Shown: positions 33,588 through 35,273 of the stretch, in pieces
Numbering within the stretch: the first letter of the stretch is position 1
Layout: the number at the start of each line of letters is the position of its first letter
Source: an uncultured Lachnospiraceae bacterium
Lineage (GTDB): Bacteria; Bacillota; Clostridia; Lachnospirales; Lachnospiraceae
Assembly: GCA_947175035.1 (NCBI GenBank)
Contig: CAMWLG010000036.1
Span: 1-35,273 of the forward strand
Length of the DNA: 35,273 nt
Direction of reading: 5' to 3'
Notes under the pieces: model-generated
What the model was told of the DNA's origin: nothing
Database searches by the model: none
What the model saw: the letters and a program-made list of their open reading frames with translations, nothing else
Program-made: the position numbers and the translations under genes

Positions 33588-35273
33588 ATGAATAAAAAGC
33601 GAAACCAGACGATTGGCCGAGGGTTGGCATGGCTGTTGACGTTTATTCTGGTGATGGAGGGAATGCTGCAGAATGCAGGGATGCTCACGGCCAGAGCCGA
33701 GGAGGCCGCCGGAAGCGGCACAGTGCCGGACATCGAAGTGACGCGATTCGATGGATATGCGGAAGGAGCTTATGCGGAATGGAAGCCAGTGGCTGGAGCG
33801 GACGGTTATCTGGTCTATGTGTCGCAGACCACAGATCAGAATCAGACTTCTCAAGATGCGCGAGATGTGAAGGAGGCATCTGAGCCGAAGCCACTGCAGA
33901 AAGAGTGGATTCAAATTGACGATGAACTGATTCGGAGTTACGGAGATTATATCCGGGCGGATGTCTTGGGACTTACGGAGGGTATCTGGTATCTGAAGAT
34001 TGTGGCGGGCACGTTCGATTCCGAGAGAAAGCTGACCGGCACAGTGGCAGAGGTGATTGAGGAAGTCACAGTGACGGCTCATGACCGTTCCGGTTATGCG
34101 TGGGTGAACGGCACGGCCTCCGGCGCTTATAACGAGGACGGTTCTTTGAAGGCGAACGCCCGTGTGATCTATATCACGGAGGAGACCAAGAACACCGTGA
34201 AGCTGGAGGTAGCGGGTGCCAGCGCCAATCCCTGTGTGGGACTTCAGGCGATTATGAACGGCTACAAAAATGCGCAGGAGAGCAGACCTTTAGCCGTGCG
34301 TATCATTGGCAATATCACAGACCCGGCGACATTGACCTCAGGTGATCTGGCGGTGGAGACGAGCACAACCAATAAGCCGGGCATCACCATTGAGGGTGTG
34401 GGAGAGGATGCCGTGGTCAACGGCTGGGGTATCAGTATTAAGAACAGCTCCAATCTGGAGGTGCGCAATCTGGGCTTCATGAACTGCAACAGCGGTGAGG
34501 GAGACAATGTCAGCCTGGTGCAGGACAATGACCATATCTGGGTTCACAACTGTGATATGTTCTATGGGGAAGAAGGCAGCGATGACGATCAGAAAAAGGG
34601 CGATGGCGCTCTGGATTGTAAATTGTCGGACTATGTGACTTTTTCCTACAATCATTTCTGGGATTCCGGCAAATGTAATCTGTTGGGGCTTGCGGAAGGG
34701 AAGGATAAAGAGTACCATATTACCTATCATCACAACTGGTACGATCATTCCGATTCCAGACATCCCAGAGTGCGTTTCTATACGGCGCATGTATACAATA
34801 ACTATTATGATGGCAACTCCAAGTACGGTATCGGCGGCGCACGGGGGGGCGGGTCGATTTTTGCCGAGAATAATTATTTCAGGAATTGCAAATATCCCAT
34901 GCTGATCTCTATGCAGGGCTCCGACGTGTACAATGGCAGCGGCACATTCTCCCAGGAGGATGGCAGTATTATCAAAGCTTACGGCAACTATATGGAGGGT
35001 CAGACGCGGTTTGTGCCATACAAGGCGCAGGACGATTCGAATACAGATTGGGATGCCTATGTGGCGGAGAGCAGAGACGAGATCGTGCCGAATACGGTGA
35101 AGACGGTGGAAGCATCGGCAACGGTTGTGTTTGCGGAAGGCTGCACGGGTGGCAATACCTACAATAATTTTGACACCGCGGCAGATTTTTACACCTATCA
35201 GGCGGATCCCGCAGAGAGGGTTCCGAAGATTGTAGCCGAAGATGCCGGACGTCTGAATGGCGGAGACTTTAAA
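33588..35273 (+). CDS. secreted pectate lyase, family PL1 (3' end outside window)
   Basis: An open frame of 562 codons continues to the last base, so the gene is incomplete. It has a signal peptide with cleavage likely after ARA (residue 37), a beta-sandwich domain (about 50-170) and a right-handed beta-helix. The PL1 block is clear: DGALDCK (339-345, calcium-binding Asp), VTFSYNHFWDSGKCNLLG, and HHNWYDHSDSRHPRVRF with Arg391/Arg394/Arg396, then VYNNYYDG. It should cleave polygalacturonate by beta-elimination outside the cell with calcium. The region after about residue 510 continues into more domains. AAGGAG lies before ATG 33588. Confidence 0.85.
   Translation, partial: MNKKRNQTIGRGLAWLLTFILVMEGMLQNAGMLTARAEEAAGSGTVPDIEVTRFDGYAEGAYAEWKPVAGADGYLVYVSQTTDQNQTSQDARDVKEASEPKPLQKEWIQIDDELIRSYGDYIRADVLGLTEGIWYLKIVAGTFDSERKLTGTVAEVIEEVTVTAHDRSGYAWVNGTASGAYNEDGSLKANARVIYITEETKNTVKLEVAGASANPCVGLQAIMNGYKNAQESRPLAVRIIGNITDPATLTSGDLAVETSTTNKPGITIEGVGEDAVVNGWGISIKNSSNLEVRNLGFMNCNSGEGDNVSLVQDNDHIWVHNCDMFYGEEGSDDDQKKGDGALDCKLSDYVTFSYNHFWDSGKCNLLGLAEGKDKEYHITYHHNWYDHSDSRHPRVRFYTAHVYNNYYDGNSKYGIGGARGGGSIFAENNYFRNCKYPMLISMQGSDVYNGSGTFSQEDGSIIKAYGNYMEGQTRFVPYKAQDDSNTDWDAYVAESRDEIVPNTVKTVEASATVVFAEGCTGGNTYNNFDTAADFYTYQADPAERVPKIVAEDAGRLNGGDFK

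Noticed and set aside
1..35273. tRNA, rRNA, CRISPR array, insertion sequence or prophage
   Set aside because: No cloverleaf, repeat-spacer array, transposase or integrase was seen in the window.

Overview
The window looks like a chromosomal segment of a Gram-positive Clostridia member, most likely Lachnospiraceae (inference). Reasons: GGAGG-type ribosome binding sites, TTGACA/TATAAT promoters, several lipoproteins, an HprK/Crh-type carbon-control set next to uvrC, murB, rapZ and whiA, and a secreted family PL1 pectate lyase, which fits a plant-polysaccharide-using gut commensal. No rRNA, tRNA, CRISPR array, insertion sequence or phage gene was seen.

Layout. 1-264 is the tail of an acidic protein whose start is outside the window. 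276-2111 is pyrG (minus strand) with a promoter and a structured leader. 2145-14614 is an accessory, visibly AT-richer region. It holds a RlaP-type nucleotidyltransferase overlapping a lipoprotein, a 457-residue protein resembling Imm11-type immunity proteins, a minus-strand row of four small orphan genes plus a broken fifth gene (4983-7745), a TetR regulator with an alpha/beta hydrolase, an ECF sigma factor overlapping a 700-residue membrane protein with an internally duplicated ectodomain, and more small hypothetical and lipoprotein genes. The row of small unrelated genes is reminiscent of a poly-immunity locus, but no toxin is present.

14653-27626 is core genome: a DUF1846 protein (minus), then on the plus strand ftsH-uvrC, then hprK-glk-murB-rapZ-whiA-crh, then a DagK-type lipid kinase and class II fructose-bisphosphate aldolase. 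The HPr-like protein after whiA has Asp instead of His at position 15 but keeps Ser46, so it should be a regulatory HprK substrate (Crh-like) and not a sugar-phosphotransfer carrier. A cre-like sequence lies in the DUF1846 leader, so possible kinase, co-repressor and DNA target of catabolite control occur together.

27734-35273 holds a sodium:amino-acid symporter, an XRE regulator with an S24-like domain lacking its catalytic dyad, a cyclophilin, an N-terminally extended GNAT acetyltransferase, a lipoprotein, a MerR regulator and a secreted pectate lyase running off the right edge.

Family assignments come from motif reading only; no database search was possible. Small hypothetical genes are described by what can be seen.
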